A stretch of 64,000 bases of DNA from Curtobacterium sp. MCBA15_009 (GCF_001864895.1 NZ_MJGO01000038.1:153840-217839); one strand, 5' to 3'; numbered from the stretch's first letter, positions 1 to 9,398 are shown. Made by a program: numbers and translations. Notes: generated from the sequence alone by a model not told the origin.

Positions 1-181
1 CACCTCGTCGATCGCCGCCTTCGCCTCCGGCGGGCACGTCTGCCGTCGGGCCCTCGACGGCGAGACCGGTCTGGTGAGCATCTCCGACGACGACGAGCAC
101 TTCGCCGAGCGGTTCGCGTACGAGCTCGCGACCGTCCTGCTCGGCGGCGCCTCGGGTGCCGACGAGCGGGCCTACGGCTGA
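1..181 (+). CDS. C-terminal fragment of an unidentified protein (5' end outside window)
   Basis: An open frame enters from the left edge and gives about 59 residues before its TGA, which overlaps the ATG of the next gene (TGATG). The fragment contains an acidic patch (SDDDEHFAERFAYEL). I cannot assign a family from this piece. The overlap implies translational coupling with the 7-TM protein downstream. By analogy with actinobacterial loci where a protein like the downstream one follows an XRE regulator or ImmA/IrrE-type peptidase gene, this could be the tail of such a peptidase, but that is weak inference. Confidence 0.6.
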   Translation, partial: TSSIAAFASGGHVCRRALDGETGLVSISDDDEHFAERFAYELATVLLGGASGADERAYG

Positions 182-1086
182 TGACCCTGCTGTACGCCGC
201 CGCCTTCTGGTGCGCGGCGCTGATCTTCCTCGCCCGCACCCCGTACGTGCTGCGCAACCCACGGGGCCGCGCCGCCTGGGGCGCGACCGGCGTCGGGGCG
301 CTCGGGCTGCTGACCCTGGGCAGCGTCGTGCCGCAGCCCACGCTCGACGGGTTCCTCGGCGGCACGAACGTCATCTACCTGGTGCAGAACGTCTGCGCGA
401 CCGCGGCGTTCTGGCTGATGCTCCGCGCGAGCACGTCCGACCTGCCGCGGCGCCCGCGCCTGGCGCACCCGCTGGCACTGCTGGCGATCGTCGTCGCGTT
501 CACGGTGCCGTTCCTGCTGGTGCGCGACCGCGGCGGCACCGAGTTCCACTTCATCGTCGTCCAGATCCACCAGCCCGCGATGTGGGTCTGCGCATCGGTC
601 TACCTGCTCGGCATCGCGGCGATCGCGGCGACGACGCTGCGGTACGGCGTGCTGCAGGACCGGGTCGCGCTCGTCGTGTTCCGCGTGGGACTCGCCCTCG
701 TCGTGGTCGCCTGCCTCGACGAGGTCGCGTCGCTCGCCCTCGACCACTTCGAGGTCGGCCCGACGGCGTTGCGCGACGGGTTGCGGCTCGGGTTCGACCC
801 GCCGTTCTACCTCGGCGTGGTGCTCATGGTGCTCGCGATGGCGTCGCTGACGTTCCGCCGCTGGGGCCGCGACGTGCGGTGCCGACGGCACAACCGACGG
901 CTGCGGCGGATCACCCGTCGGCACGCCGTGCGCGCCGTCGAGCGCGGCGGTGACGCCCAGACCCGCACCTACGACCTCGTCATCGCGATCCGCGACGCCG
1001 AGGTGCAGGGCCGTGCGCTGGACGACGCCGAGCTCGCCCACGTCCGGTCGGCGGAGCGCACGCTGACCCGCAGTCTCGGCGGCTGA
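181..1086 (+). CDS. 7-TM membrane protein, MAB_1171c/DUF6545-like
   Basis: This 301-residue protein has about seven hydrophobic segments in the first 230 residues. A basic cytoplasmic stretch (RRWGRDVRCRRHNRR) follows, then a soluble tail of about 70 residues containing YDLVIAIRDAE. The layout (7 TM plus a tail with a 'VIEIRD'-like motif) resembles the MAB_1171c family of putative transporters, which in actinobacteria often sit beside XRE or ImmA-type genes. No transport substrate is known for that family. The ATG overlaps the stop of the preceding gene, so both are probably co-translated. The family assignment comes from memory of motif and topology, not an alignment. Confidence 0.75.
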   Translation: MTLLYAAAFWCAALIFLARTPYVLRNPRGRAAWGATGVGALGLLTLGSVVPQPTLDGFLGGTNVIYLVQNVCATAAFWLMLRASTSDLPRRPRLAHPLALLAIVVAFTVPFLLVRDRGGTEFHFIVVQIHQPAMWVCASVYLLGIAAIAATTLRYGVLQDRVALVVFRVGLALVVVACLDEVASLALDHFEVGPTALRDGLRLGFDPPFYLGVVLMVLAMASLTFRRWGRDVRCRRHNRRLRRITRRHAVRAVERGGDAQTRTYDLVIAIRDAEVQGRALDDAELAHVRSAERTLTRSLGG

Positions 1087-1210
1087 GCGCCGCCCCCTGG
1101 CGGCCGCGCCCCACCCGGGGCCCGCCCGCGCCCGGCTCGGGTCCCGCCCGGGTCCCGCTCGGATCCTGCCCGTGTTCCGCCCGCACGGCTCCGAGGGAGT
1201 ACAAGGAGCC

Positions 1211-1606
1211 ATGGGCCAGCTCATCTACGACGGCGAACCGCTCGACCTCCGCATCGACGACCGCGCACTCACGCACCTGCAGATCGTCATCGTGAACATG
1301 CTGCGACGCGACCACCGCTTCGCGTTCTCGTGGCGCGACGACGTGGTGCACGGCGACGGGCGCAGCACGATCTGGCTGCACCCCCAGGTCAGCCTGCACT
1401 TCAAGTTCACCGGCAGTCGCACGCCGTCGATCAACCGCAGCTGGCTCGAGGACCTGTACGCGGCGGCCACCTCCGGCTCCGGCCTCGTGCTGACGCCGGA
1501 GCCGTCCGACACGAGCACCGCGGCGGACTCGGCGTGGTCGCGGGCGGTGGCGGCGGGTGACGCCGGCGACGCGTCGGACCACACGGCGGGGAACACCGGC
1601 GGGTAG
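1211..1606 (+). CDS. DUF7882 family protein (often misnamed ATP-dependent DNA ligase)
   Basis: This protein has 131 residues. The ATG at 1211 follows AAGGAG (1203-1208); the upstream in-frame ATG at 1172 has no such site. Residues 1-100 carry the conserved pattern of a small domain typical of Microbacteriaceae: MGxLIYDG, LxHLQIVIVNMLRR, FAFSWRDD, GRSTIWLHP, LHFKFTGSRTPSINRSWLE and a final LTPEP. The last 30 residues are Ala/Gly/Ser/Thr-rich and probably disordered. Databases often label this family a DNA ligase, but I see no nucleotidyltransferase motif. Its function is unknown. It is monocistronic, with a separate upstream region after the 7-TM gene. Confidence 0.85.
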   Translation: MGQLIYDGEPLDLRIDDRALTHLQIVIVNMLRRDHRFAFSWRDDVVHGDGRSTIWLHPQVSLHFKFTGSRTPSINRSWLEDLYAAATSGSGLVLTPEPSDTSTAADSAWSRAVAAGDAGDASDHTAGNTGG

Positions 1607-1657
1607 CACGGACGCGGTTCCCGGTCAACGGGTACCGGATCCGGATCGGTCGACGTA

Positions 1658-1671
1658 CGGTGACGTCACCG
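1658..1671. promoter_or_regulatory. 14-bp perfect palindrome, possible operator
   Basis: The sequence CGGTGACGTCACCG is a perfect palindrome. It overlaps TACGGT (1656-1661), which fits an actinobacterial -10 hexamer (TANNNT) for rightward transcription. It lies in the 389-bp space between the DUF7882 gene and the convergent reductase gene. Which gene it would control is unclear; the only rightward candidate is the doubtful small frame at 1748. Confidence 0.3.
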
Positions 1672-1747
1672 CGGTTCGCTGCCGTCCCAGTGCCGGCATC
1701 CAGGGAGTCGGTACGGGCACGATCCGCGGCAGGAGGGGACCCGAACA

Positions 1748-2002
1748 ATGAACACGAGGCGGTGTGCGCCCGGAGCCGACCAACCACCGGCAACCGCGCG
1801 ACGCACACGGTGGGAGTCCTGGATCAGGGGACTCGCCACCCGGCAGGCCGGGCTGCGACGCCCGGTCGACCGCCTCGGGATCACGGGCTCGTCGGCCGGA
1901 CCTCACCGGCCGATGCCCTCCGCGGGGACCACCTCGGCCGTCGGATTCGGGTTCCGCGGCCGGGGTGGCTCCCGCACGACCTCCGGGGCGGCTGCTCAGT
2001 AG
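1748..2002 (+). CDS. Possible small protein of unknown function (84 aa)
   Basis: An ATG at 1748 is preceded by AGGAGG (1731-1736) with an 11-nt spacer, and a candidate -10 and palindrome lie upstream. The 84-residue product is rich in Arg, Gly, Pro and Thr, with no motif I recognise. Its third-position GC is visibly lower than in neighbouring genes, which argues against it. It overlaps the end of the convergent reductase gene by 7 bp. Apart from this frame and the palindrome I see nothing in 1607-1995. Confidence 0.2.
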   Translation: MNTRRCAPGADQPPATARRTRWESWIRGLATRQAGLRRPVDRLGITGSSAGPHRPMPSAGTTSAVGFGFRGRGGSRTTSGAAAQ

Positions 2003-3786
2003 ACGTCGCGGACGTACCGCTTCGCCCGGCGCAGGTCGGCCAGGTAGGCCTGGGCGTCGTCGTCGTCCCGACCCCGGCCGCGCCGGATGACGTCGAGCAG
2101 CGCCGCCTCGACATCCTTCGCCATGCGCGAGGCGTCGCCGCACACGTACACGGAGGCGCCCTCCTCGAGCCAGGCGAACAGCTCGTCGGCCTGCTCGCGC
2201 ATCCGGGTCTGCACGTAGACCTTCTCGGCCTGGTCGCGCGAGAACGCCAGGTCGAGCCGGGTGAGCACGCCCTGCTCGCGCAGGTCGGTGAGCTCGTCCT
2301 CGTAGACGAAGTCGGTCTCGCGGTGCTGGTCGCCGAAGAACAACCAGTTGCGTCCCGTGGCCCCGGCTGCGGCCCGCTCGTGCAGGAAGCCGCGGAACGG
2401 CGCGATGCCGGTGCCCGGGCCGATCATGACCATCGGCGCGGACGGGTCCGCCGGCACGCCGAACGACGCGTTCGGCTGCAGGTAGACGTCGACGGTGCCG
2501 CCCGGCGCGACCCGGTCGGCGAGGAACGTCGACGCGACACCGGCGTGCATCCGGTGCGGGTCGCCGTACCGGACGGAGGCCACGGTCAGGTGGACCCGAC
2601 CCGGGTGCGCCAGCGGGCTCGACGAGATCGAGTACTGGCGCGCCTGCAGCGGCCGCAGGTTCGGCAGCAGTTCGTCGAGGCCGGGTGCCGCCGACCCCGC
2701 GTCGCGGAGCAGGTCGAGCACGTCGCGTCCCCAGAGCCACCGGTCGAGCTCGTGCTTGTCGCCGTGTGCCACGACGGCCGCGAGCTCGCTCGACGGTGCG
2801 CGCTGCACCAGGTCGGCGATCAGGTCCTTCGACGGCGTCCGGACCTCGCGATCGGTCCGCAGGACCTCGGCGACCGGGAGCCCGTCGACCGTCTCGCCGC
2901 CGTTCGCACCGACCTGCTCGAGCAGTTCGGCGACGAACACCTCGTCGTTCACCGGGACGACCGCGAGCGCGTCGCCGGCGGCGTACTCGATGCCCGAGTC
3001 GCCGAGGTCGAACTCGTGGTGGCGGATCTCCTTCGCGCTGTGCGGCGCCGACAGCAGCCGGTTCTCCACCAGCGTCGCCGGGAACGGGTTGCGCTTGGTC
3101 CACTGCGCCCCCGGCCGGGAGGCCCGCCCCGCCCCCGCCCCGCCGGTCGCGGTCGCGCCGTCGCCGGCTCCACCGCCCGTGGTCGCTCCGGGGGTGCCCG
3201 TCACGCCGGCCTCGGCCGCCAGCCGGTCGAGCACCGCCGCGGACCACAGCGCGGCCGGGTCCTCGAAGTCGACGTCGCAGTCCACCCGGTCGTGGATGCG
3301 GGACGCGCCGAGCTGCTCGAGGCGGGTGTCGAGGAGCTTGCCGGCCTGGCAGAACTCGTCGTAGCTCGTGTCGCCGAGCCCGAGGACCGCGTACTGCAGC
3401 CCCTCGAGCCGCGGCACGGTGCTCGCCTGGAACGCGTCCCAGAACAGGCCGGCGTTGTCGGGCATCTCGCCCTCGCCGTAGGTCGAGGTGACGACGAGCA
3501 CGTGCGACATCCCGGCGAGCTGCTCGGGGGTGACGGCGTCGAGGGCGCTGGCCCGACCGCCGAGTCCGCGGGCCCTCGCGCCGGCGACGAGCTCGTCGGC
3601 CAGGAACTCGGCGTTGCCGGTCTGGGTGCCGAAGAGCACGTCGATCGTCGTCGTGGGCGCGTCGGGTGCGACCTTCTTGCCGGCGGCGGCGATGCCCGCG
3701 ATGAACCCGGCGAGCCAGGACTCCTGGGTGGCCGAGAACGGTGCGTCGACCGGGATGAGCGATCCGGTCGGGGGCAGGGTGCTCAC
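1996..3786 (-). CDS. CysJ-type NADPH diflavin reductase partnered with GltB-like protein
   Basis: This 596-residue protein starts at the GTG at 3786, which overlaps the stop of the GltB-like gene (GTGA). Residues 45-195 form a flavodoxin domain (FGTQTGNAEF, TSTYGEGEMPDN, GLGDTSYDEFC). A Gly/Ala-rich linker follows, then an FAD-binding FNR domain (RQYSISSSPL, VASTFLADRV) and an NADP-binding domain (GPGTGIAPFRG, SRDQAEKVYVQ, YVCGDASRMAKDV). It ends in RDVY, as CysJ proteins do. Known CysJ-type proteins move electrons from NADPH through FAD and FMN to a partner such as sulfite reductase hemoprotein. No sulfite or nitrite reductase gene is nearby. The coupling to the GltB-like gene suggests it feeds electrons to that FMN/Fe-S protein instead. 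The domain call is firm; the partner is inferred. Confidence 0.9.
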   Translation of the reverse strand: MSTLPPTGSLIPVDAPFSATQESWLAGFIAGIAAAGKKVAPDAPTTTIDVLFGTQTGNAEFLADELVAGARARGLGGRASALDAVTPEQLAGMSHVLVVTSTYGEGEMPDNAGLFWDAFQASTVPRLEGLQYAVLGLGDTSYDEFCQAGKLLDTRLEQLGASRIHDRVDCDVDFEDPAALWSAAVLDRLAAEAGVTGTPGATTGGGAGDGATATGGAGAGRASRPGAQWTKRNPFPATLVENRLLSAPHSAKEIRHHEFDLGDSGIEYAAGDALAVVPVNDEVFVAELLEQVGANGGETVDGLPVAEVLRTDREVRTPSKDLIADLVQRAPSSELAAVVAHGDKHELDRWLWGRDVLDLLRDAGSAAPGLDELLPNLRPLQARQYSISSSPLAHPGRVHLTVASVRYGDPHRMHAGVASTFLADRVAPGGTVDVYLQPNASFGVPADPSAPMVMIGPGTGIAPFRGFLHERAAAGATGRNWLFFGDQHRETDFVYEDELTDLREQGVLTRLDLAFSRDQAEKVYVQTRMREQADELFAWLEEGASVYVCGDASRMAKDVEAALLDVIRRGRGRDDDDAQAYLADLRRAKRYVRDVY

Positions 3787-6700
3787 GCGGTGACCGCCTC
3801 GGTCGGCGCCTGCGGTGCGCGGCGGGCGATGTCCTCGAGCGCCGCGGTCGCGAGCAGCTCGTCGAAGCGCGCGGCACGCAGCCGGCCGGCGTTCTTCGCG
3901 TTCTGGTGCATGATCCACCCCGTCGTGCCGGGCGCGTCCATGCTGCGGTTGTTCCGCTGCGTGAGGGCGCGCTTGGAGTCGTCGAGCCGCTTGACCGCGA
4001 TGAGCGTCGCGAGCTCGTCGTCGGCGAACCGGTCGAACGTGCCGCGCAGGTACTTCACGACGCGCTGCTTGACGGCGAAGTCCTCGGTCAGCACCAGGTT
4101 CCGCACCGCCTCGGTCACCCGCGGGTCACCGGCGCCGGCACCGGGCACCCGTTCCTGCGCCACGTCCTGGGCGACGCCGAGCACGGTGTACGACGCCAGG
4201 AGCGAGAACATGTCCTCGCCCTGGTCGCCGAGGGCGGGCGCGCGGCCGTCGAGCACGGTGCGCTGGTCGCGGTAGTCGACCTTGAAGGCGCGGAGCTTGT
4301 CCGTCGCGACGGAGGCCGCGAGTTCGTCGAGCAGCTCCGGTCGGGTCGCGGCGGCGAGGATCGCGTCCGCGTCCTGGCTGAGCAGGAGTGCCCGCGGCAT
4401 GCCGACGTACACGTGCCCGCGGGTGGTCGCCCACGCGAGGAGCAGCCGCTCGGCGAGGGCCGAGCCGGTCGCCTCGAGGTGCCACTCGAGCAGCAGGCGG
4501 GCGGCGTCCTCGTGGAACGCGCCGCGCTCCGTGTCGGTGACGGGGAACACCAGGAGCGAGTCCGTGCTGGCGCGCTCGGCGACCTGGCCGGTCGGGTCGT
4601 ACTGGTACAGGAACCCGCCGGACATGCCGTTGCCGAGGCCCTTGCCGAAAGCGCCGAGGTTGAACACGGCACCGCCGGTCATGTACTCGCAGCCGAAGTC
4701 GCCGACGCCCTCGACCACCGCGGTGGCCCCGGAGTTCCGGACGGCGAACCGGTCGCCGGCCTCGCCCTGCACGAAGGTGCGGCCGCCGGTCGCGCCGAAC
4801 AGCGCGAAGTTGCCGACGAGCACGTTGCCGCCCTGCTCGGCGCTGCCGCCGCCGGGCGCGCGGACGACGATCCGGCCCCCGCTCTGGCTCTTGCCGACGC
4901 CGTCGTTGGCGGTGCCGGTGTGCTCGAGCACGATGCCGTCGTTGGTGAAGACGCCGTACGACTGCCCGGCCGAGCCGTGCGTGCGGATCGTGACCGCGCC
5001 GTCGACGAGCCGGCGGCGGCCGCGGTCGTCGGTGGCGATCGCCGGACGGGCCGACAGGTCGACGTCGCGCAGCTCGTGGTTGAGCAGGCGCTCGACGTCG
5101 ATGCCGAGCTGGCCGCCGACCGACTTGTCCGCGTTGCCGAGGACCACGTCGTCGATCAGCACGGCGTGCTCGTGCCCGTCGACCAGCGCCGTCCGGACTC
5201 GCTCGATGAGCGCGTCGTCGGTGCGGTAGTCCTTCTCGAGGTACTCCGGGTCGGTGACGACCTTCTCGGGCACCTGGGCGAGCAGGGCACGGGCGTCGAG
5301 CCGGCCGACGCTCGCCGGGTGGTCGAGGAGCTGCAGCAGGTCGGTGCGCCCGCGGGCCTCGCGCAGGGAGCGCAGACCGAGACGGGCCAGGATCTGCCGC
5401 ACGTCGTGGGCGATGTTGAGCAGGTACTGCGCGAGCGCGCGGGGGTCGCCCTCGAACGCCTCGGCGTTCGTGGTGAGGCCCGCCGGGCACTGCACGTTGC
5501 AGTTCTTCGCCATCACGCAGCCGAGCATCATGAGCGCGGTGGTGCCGAACTCGAACGAGTCCCCGCCGAGCAGGGCGCTCGTGACGACGTCGCTGCCGGT
5601 CTGGTGCGCACCCGAGCAGCGGAGTGTGACCTTCTGGCGCAGGCCGTTCGCGACGAGGGCCTGGTGCACCTCGGCCACGCCGATCTCCGCGGAGCGTCCG
5701 GCGTACTTCAGGCTCGTGACGGCCGCGGCGCCGGTGCCGCCGGTGTTGCCGGCGACGTTGATGACGTCGGCGCCGGCCTTCGCGACGCCGACCGCGATGG
5801 TGCCGATGCCCTCGGACGACACGAGCTTCACGACCACCCGGACGCGGGCGGCCTTGCAGTCGTGGATGAGCTGCGCGAGGTCCTCGATCGAGTACGTGTC
5901 GTGGTGCGGCGGCGGCGAGATGAGCTCGACGCCGGGCGTCCCACCGCGGGCCGCGGCGATGTCCACCGTGACCTTGGGCGCGGGCAGCTGCCCGCCCTCG
6001 CCGGGCTTCGCGCCCTGGCCGATCTTGATCTCGAGCTCCTCGAGCATGGGGTCGGCGAGGTAGCCCGCCCAGATGCCGAACCGGCCCGAGGCGAACTGCT
6101 TGATGCGCGAGCCGCGGATCGTGCCGTAGCGGGAGTGGTGCTCGCCGCCCTCACCGCTGTTCGACATGCCGCCGACCATGTTCGTGCCGTGCGCGACGGC
6201 CTCGTGGGCGGTGGCGACGAGCGCACCGTGGCTCATCGCGCCGGACGCCAGGGTCCGGGTGATCTCGTGGGCCGGCTGGACCTCGTCGAGCTCGACGCTC
6301 GCCGGGGCGCTCTGCAGCAACGCGAGCAGCGCGACGGCCGCACCGGTGGCGCGGAGCGTCACCTGGGTGTCGTCGACGGCGTCGACGTCGATCTGCCCCG
6401 GGTGGAGCAGCGCGAGGCCGTCCGCGAGGGCCTGGTGGCGCAGTGCGCCCGTGGGTCCCGTCGACGTGAGCTCCAGGCAGAAGCGAGCCGTGCCTCCCGG
6501 GAGACCGTCGGGGGACGCCGGACGCGAGCCGGAGAGCCCGCGCACGGTGACGCTGGCGTTGCCGCTCGTCGAGAAGCGACCGAGCTCGCGGGCGAAGTCC
6601 TCTGCCGTGTCGATGCCGGTGACGTCCGCGGGCAGCGCGAGGACGTCGCGGAGCGCGGCGGGACGACGGGACCGCTCGTCGTGGGTCGTCTGCAGGAACG

Positions 6701-9398
6701 TGACGTAGCCCGGCGTGATCCGGTGCTGGTCGATCTCGGCGTCGCTCAGCCGGTCGTACCCGGTGTTCCGGTACGCGGCGTCGGTGATGCCGAACGAGTC
6801 GTCGAGCTGGCCGAGCGTGAGCAGGCGCAGCGCGTCCGAGTCGCCGGAGCGCTCGAAGGCCGGGCGCTCCTCGGTCATGCCGCCGAACCCGCGGACGCTC
6901 GCGACGCCGAACGAGTGGCCGGCGCCGTCGGAGCGTTCCTTGAACAGCCCGAGCAGCGGGACCTGGCCCTCGGACGCCACCGAGCGGGCACGCTCGTGCC
7001 AGTCCGTCGCCGCCTGGGCGATGCGCGCGAAGCCGACGCCGCCGACCGGGGCCTGCATGTGCGGGAAGATCCGCGCGAGCACGTCGTCGCCGGTGTCGAG
7101 GTAGTTCGGCTCGAAGAACTCGCCACCGATGTAGCTCTCGGCGGTGCACAGGCCGACCCGGCCCATGGTCTTCGCCAGGGCCTTCTCGGCGGCCTTGCGG
7201 AACCGCTTGAGCGCCAGGTCGGTCGCGGTCAGCTCGCCGGCGGGGGCGGGTGCGGCGGGGTACTTCTCCTCCGCACGCAGCCGAGCGCTCAAGCTGTACA
7301 CAGCGGCGGCACCGAAGCCCAGCGCGGTCGCGACGTGGTGTGACGACGGCAGCTGACCGCTCTCCGCGACGACGGACACCCGCAGGCGCAGACCGGTCTC
7401 GATGAGCCGCTGGTTGACGGCGGCCACGGCCAGGATCACGGGGAGGGGTGCACGGGTCGACGACACCGCGCGGTCGCTGACCACGGCGATGCCGCCGGTC
7501 GTCGCCGCGAACGCCTCGATCGCGTCGCACAGGGCGTCCAGCGCGCCGCGCACCGCGTCGGCGTTCGCCTGCTCGTCGTCGGGCACCGGCACGTAGAGCA
7601 TGTCGAAGCGCTCGAGCGGCACGACGTCCTGGTCGCGCAGCCGCACCATGTCGAGGTGGCCGAGGATCGGCGACTCCACGACGAGCTGCCGGCTCGTCGA
7701 ACCCGTACCGTCCGGTTTCGCGCCCAGTGCGACGCGCATCGACATGCCGTCGGCCTCGCGGATCGAGTCGAGCGGCGGGTTCGTCACCTGGGCGAAGCGC
7801 TGCGAGAAGTACTTCGCCATGCCGCCCTCGGTGTCGCTCAGGGCGTTGATCGCGTTGCCGTAGCCCATCGCCGAGATGCGCTCCGACCCGTTCTGCAGCA
7901 TCGGGTCGAGCATGAACCGGAAGCTCTCCTGGTTGAGCGAGTACGCCACGTACCGGCCCGCGAGCGACAGGTCGCCCTCGTAGCCCAGGGTGTTCCTGGT
8001 GCGGTCGTAGGCGGGCGCGGGCAGGTCGTCGAGGTGCACACGCGCGGCGTCGAGCAGCGTGCCGTAGTCACGGCGGGCCGCGAGCATGCGCAGCACCTCG
8101 TCCGTGCGCATGCGGGTCCCGGTGCGGTGGTCGACGACGAGCATGCCGCCGGCCTCGATGCGGCCGCGGTGCACGACGTCGTCCGCGGGGAACTCCACCT
8201 GGCCGGCCTCGGACGCCACCATCAGGTACTCGGCCGTCTCGGTGGTGCGCAGCGGGCGCAGCCCCAGCCGGTCCAGGCGGGCGCCGACGACGTCGCCGTC
8301 GCTGAAGATCACGGCGGCGGGGCCGTCGTTCTTCTCCTCGTACAGCGAGAAGTACTCGAGCATGTCCCGGACGTCCGGGGTCAGCGTGCGGTCGTTCTCC
8401 CACGCCGGCGGCATGAGCGACACCACGGCCTCGACGATCTCGAGCCCGTCGTCGAACACACGGCTCTGCAGGGTCTGGTCGAGCCGGCTCGAGTCCGACT
8501 GCCCGGGCGGACGCACGATGCTCCGGGTGCGGGCACGCGCGAGCGCCTCGTCCGACAGGCGGTTCTTCCGGTCGGTGTTCAGCTCGCCGTTGTGCGCCAT
8601 CAGGCGGAACGGCTGCGCCATCGTCGGGTGCGGCTCGGTGTTCGTCGAGAACCGGGTGTGGAAGTACAGCGTCCGGACCGAGTGCCGGGGGTCGCGCAGG
8701 TCGGTGAAGTACCCGATCACCTCGCCCGAGTTCAGCCGGCCCTTGAGGATCTGGGTCCGCGCGCTGAGCGACAGCGGGTACAGGGCGGCGTGGTCGGCGT
8801 GGTCGGCCGCGGCCTCGCCGTAGGACACCGCCTCGATCGCGAGCAGGGCGCGGTTCGCGGCGGCGTCGACCTCGGTGCGCTCCCACGACTCCGGCGCGCG
8901 GAAGACCCACTGCACGATCGGCAGCTGGTACTGCTCGGCCTCGGGCCGGGCGACCGAGTGGTCGACGGGGACGTCACGGACGAGCAGCAGCTCGAACCCC
9001 TGCTGCTCGATGGCGTCGGTGACGGTCTGCTGCGCACGGGCGCGCTCGGCGTCCGCCGTCGTGCCTGCGCCGCTCGGCACGAAGCAGTTCGCGACGCCGA
9101 AGTGACCCGCGCGGAGCTGCTCGCCGGTGATCGCGCTGAAGAACTCCACCGACAGGTCGATGCTGACACCCGCGCCGTCGCCGACGCCCTCGGCGGACTT
9201 GCCGCCGCGGTGCGGGATGGAGCAGAGCGCTTCGTCGCCCTTGCGGATGACGTCGTGGCTCGGCGTCCCGTCGAGACGGGTGATGAAACCGACGCCGCAG
9301 TCGCTCGACTCGCGGGCAGGGTCGTAGAGACCGAAGGAGGTGGGGTTCACGGGAGGGTCCAGAGGGGCGTTGCCGGCAGCGGACGGCGCGGGCTGCAT
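3783..9398 (-). CDS. Glutamate synthase large-subunit-like protein (GltB-like), variant Fe-S motif
   Basis: This 1871-residue protein is read from ATG 9398; a GTG at 9350 would give 1855. Domains in order: class II glutamine amidotransferase with candidate catalytic Cys34 after a short propeptide (SSDCGVGF), HRGG and AHNGELNT; a central domain; an FMN/Fe-S synthase domain (MSHGAL, KIGQGAKPGEGG, NTGGTGAA); and a C-terminal GXGXG beta-helix (GNFALFGATGG, YMTGGAVFNLG). Classical GOGAT makes glutamate from glutamine and 2-oxoglutarate using electrons from GltD. Here the Fe-S loop, encoded near 5480-5525, reads C-x5-C-x3-C (CVMAKNCNVQC), whereas classical GltB has C-x5-C-x4-C. No gltD is adjacent; a diflavin reductase overlaps the 3' end. 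It may be a divergent GOGAT or a related amidotransferase. Confidence 0.85.
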   Translation of the reverse strand: MQPAPSAAGNAPLDPPVNPTSFGLYDPARESSDCGVGFITRLDGTPSHDVIRKGDEALCSIPHRGGKSAEGVGDGAGVSIDLSVEFFSAITGEQLRAGHFGVANCFVPSGAGTTADAERARAQQTVTDAIEQQGFELLLVRDVPVDHSVARPEAEQYQLPIVQWVFRAPESWERTEVDAAANRALLAIEAVSYGEAAADHADHAALYPLSLSARTQILKGRLNSGEVIGYFTDLRDPRHSVRTLYFHTRFSTNTEPHPTMAQPFRLMAHNGELNTDRKNRLSDEALARARTRSIVRPPGQSDSSRLDQTLQSRVFDDGLEIVEAVVSLMPPAWENDRTLTPDVRDMLEYFSLYEEKNDGPAAVIFSDGDVVGARLDRLGLRPLRTTETAEYLMVASEAGQVEFPADDVVHRGRIEAGGMLVVDHRTGTRMRTDEVLRMLAARRDYGTLLDAARVHLDDLPAPAYDRTRNTLGYEGDLSLAGRYVAYSLNQESFRFMLDPMLQNGSERISAMGYGNAINALSDTEGGMAKYFSQRFAQVTNPPLDSIREADGMSMRVALGAKPDGTGSTSRQLVVESPILGHLDMVRLRDQDVVPLERFDMLYVPVPDDEQANADAVRGALDALCDAIEAFAATTGGIAVVSDRAVSSTRAPLPVILAVAAVNQRLIETGLRLRVSVVAESGQLPSSHHVATALGFGAAAVYSLSARLRAEEKYPAAPAPAGELTATDLALKRFRKAAEKALAKTMGRVGLCTAESYIGGEFFEPNYLDTGDDVLARIFPHMQAPVGGVGFARIAQAATDWHERARSVASEGQVPLLGLFKERSDGAGHSFGVASVRGFGGMTEERPAFERSGDSDALRLLTLGQLDDSFGITDAAYRNTGYDRLSDAEIDQHRITPGYVTFLQTTHDERSRRPAALRDVLALPADVTGIDTAEDFARELGRFSTSGNASVTVRGLSGSRPASPDGLPGGTARFCLELTSTGPTGALRHQALADGLALLHPGQIDVDAVDDTQVTLRATGAAVALLALLQSAPASVELDEVQPAHEITRTLASGAMSHGALVATAHEAVAHGTNMVGGMSNSGEGGEHHSRYGTIRGSRIKQFASGRFGIWAGYLADPMLEELEIKIGQGAKPGEGGQLPAPKVTVDIAAARGGTPGVELISPPPHHDTYSIEDLAQLIHDCKAARVRVVVKLVSSEGIGTIAVGVAKAGADVINVAGNTGGTGAAAVTSLKYAGRSAEIGVAEVHQALVANGLRQKVTLRCSGAHQTGSDVVTSALLGGDSFEFGTTALMMLGCVMAKNCNVQCPAGLTTNAEAFEGDPRALAQYLLNIAHDVRQILARLGLRSLREARGRTDLLQLLDHPASVGRLDARALLAQVPEKVVTDPEYLEKDYRTDDALIERVRTALVDGHEHAVLIDDVVLGNADKSVGGQLGIDVERLLNHELRDVDLSARPAIATDDRGRRRLVDGAVTIRTHGSAGQSYGVFTNDGIVLEHTGTANDGVGKSQSGGRIVVRAPGGGSAEQGGNVLVGNFALFGATGGRTFVQGEAGDRFAVRNSGATAVVEGVGDFGCEYMTGGAVFNLGAFGKGLGNGMSGGFLYQYDPTGQVAERASTDSLLVFPVTDTERGAFHEDAARLLLEWHLEATGSALAERLLLAWATTRGHVYVGMPRALLLSQDADAILAAATRPELLDELAASVATDKLRAFKVDYRDQRTVLDGRAPALGDQGEDMFSLLASYTVLGVAQDVAQERVPGAGAGDPRVTEAVRNLVLTEDFAVKQRVVKYLRGTFDRFADDELATLIAVKRLDDSKRALTQRNNRSMDAPGTTGWIMHQNAKNAGRLRAARFDELLATAALEDIARRAPQAPTEAVTA

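Noticed and set aside
1211-1606. ATP-dependent DNA ligase, the common database name for this family
   Set aside because: The protein has no ligase KxDG motif and is far too small.
1996-3786. Annotating the diflavin reductase as sulfite reductase subunit CysJ
   Set aside because: No CysI or other sulfur-assimilation gene is nearby, and the coupled gene is GltB-like, so the symbol would imply an unsupported pathway.
3906-7343. 1145-codon plus-strand frame opposite the gltB-like gene
   Set aside because: Antisense shadow with low-complexity composition. The minus strand encodes recognisable GATase and synthase domains.
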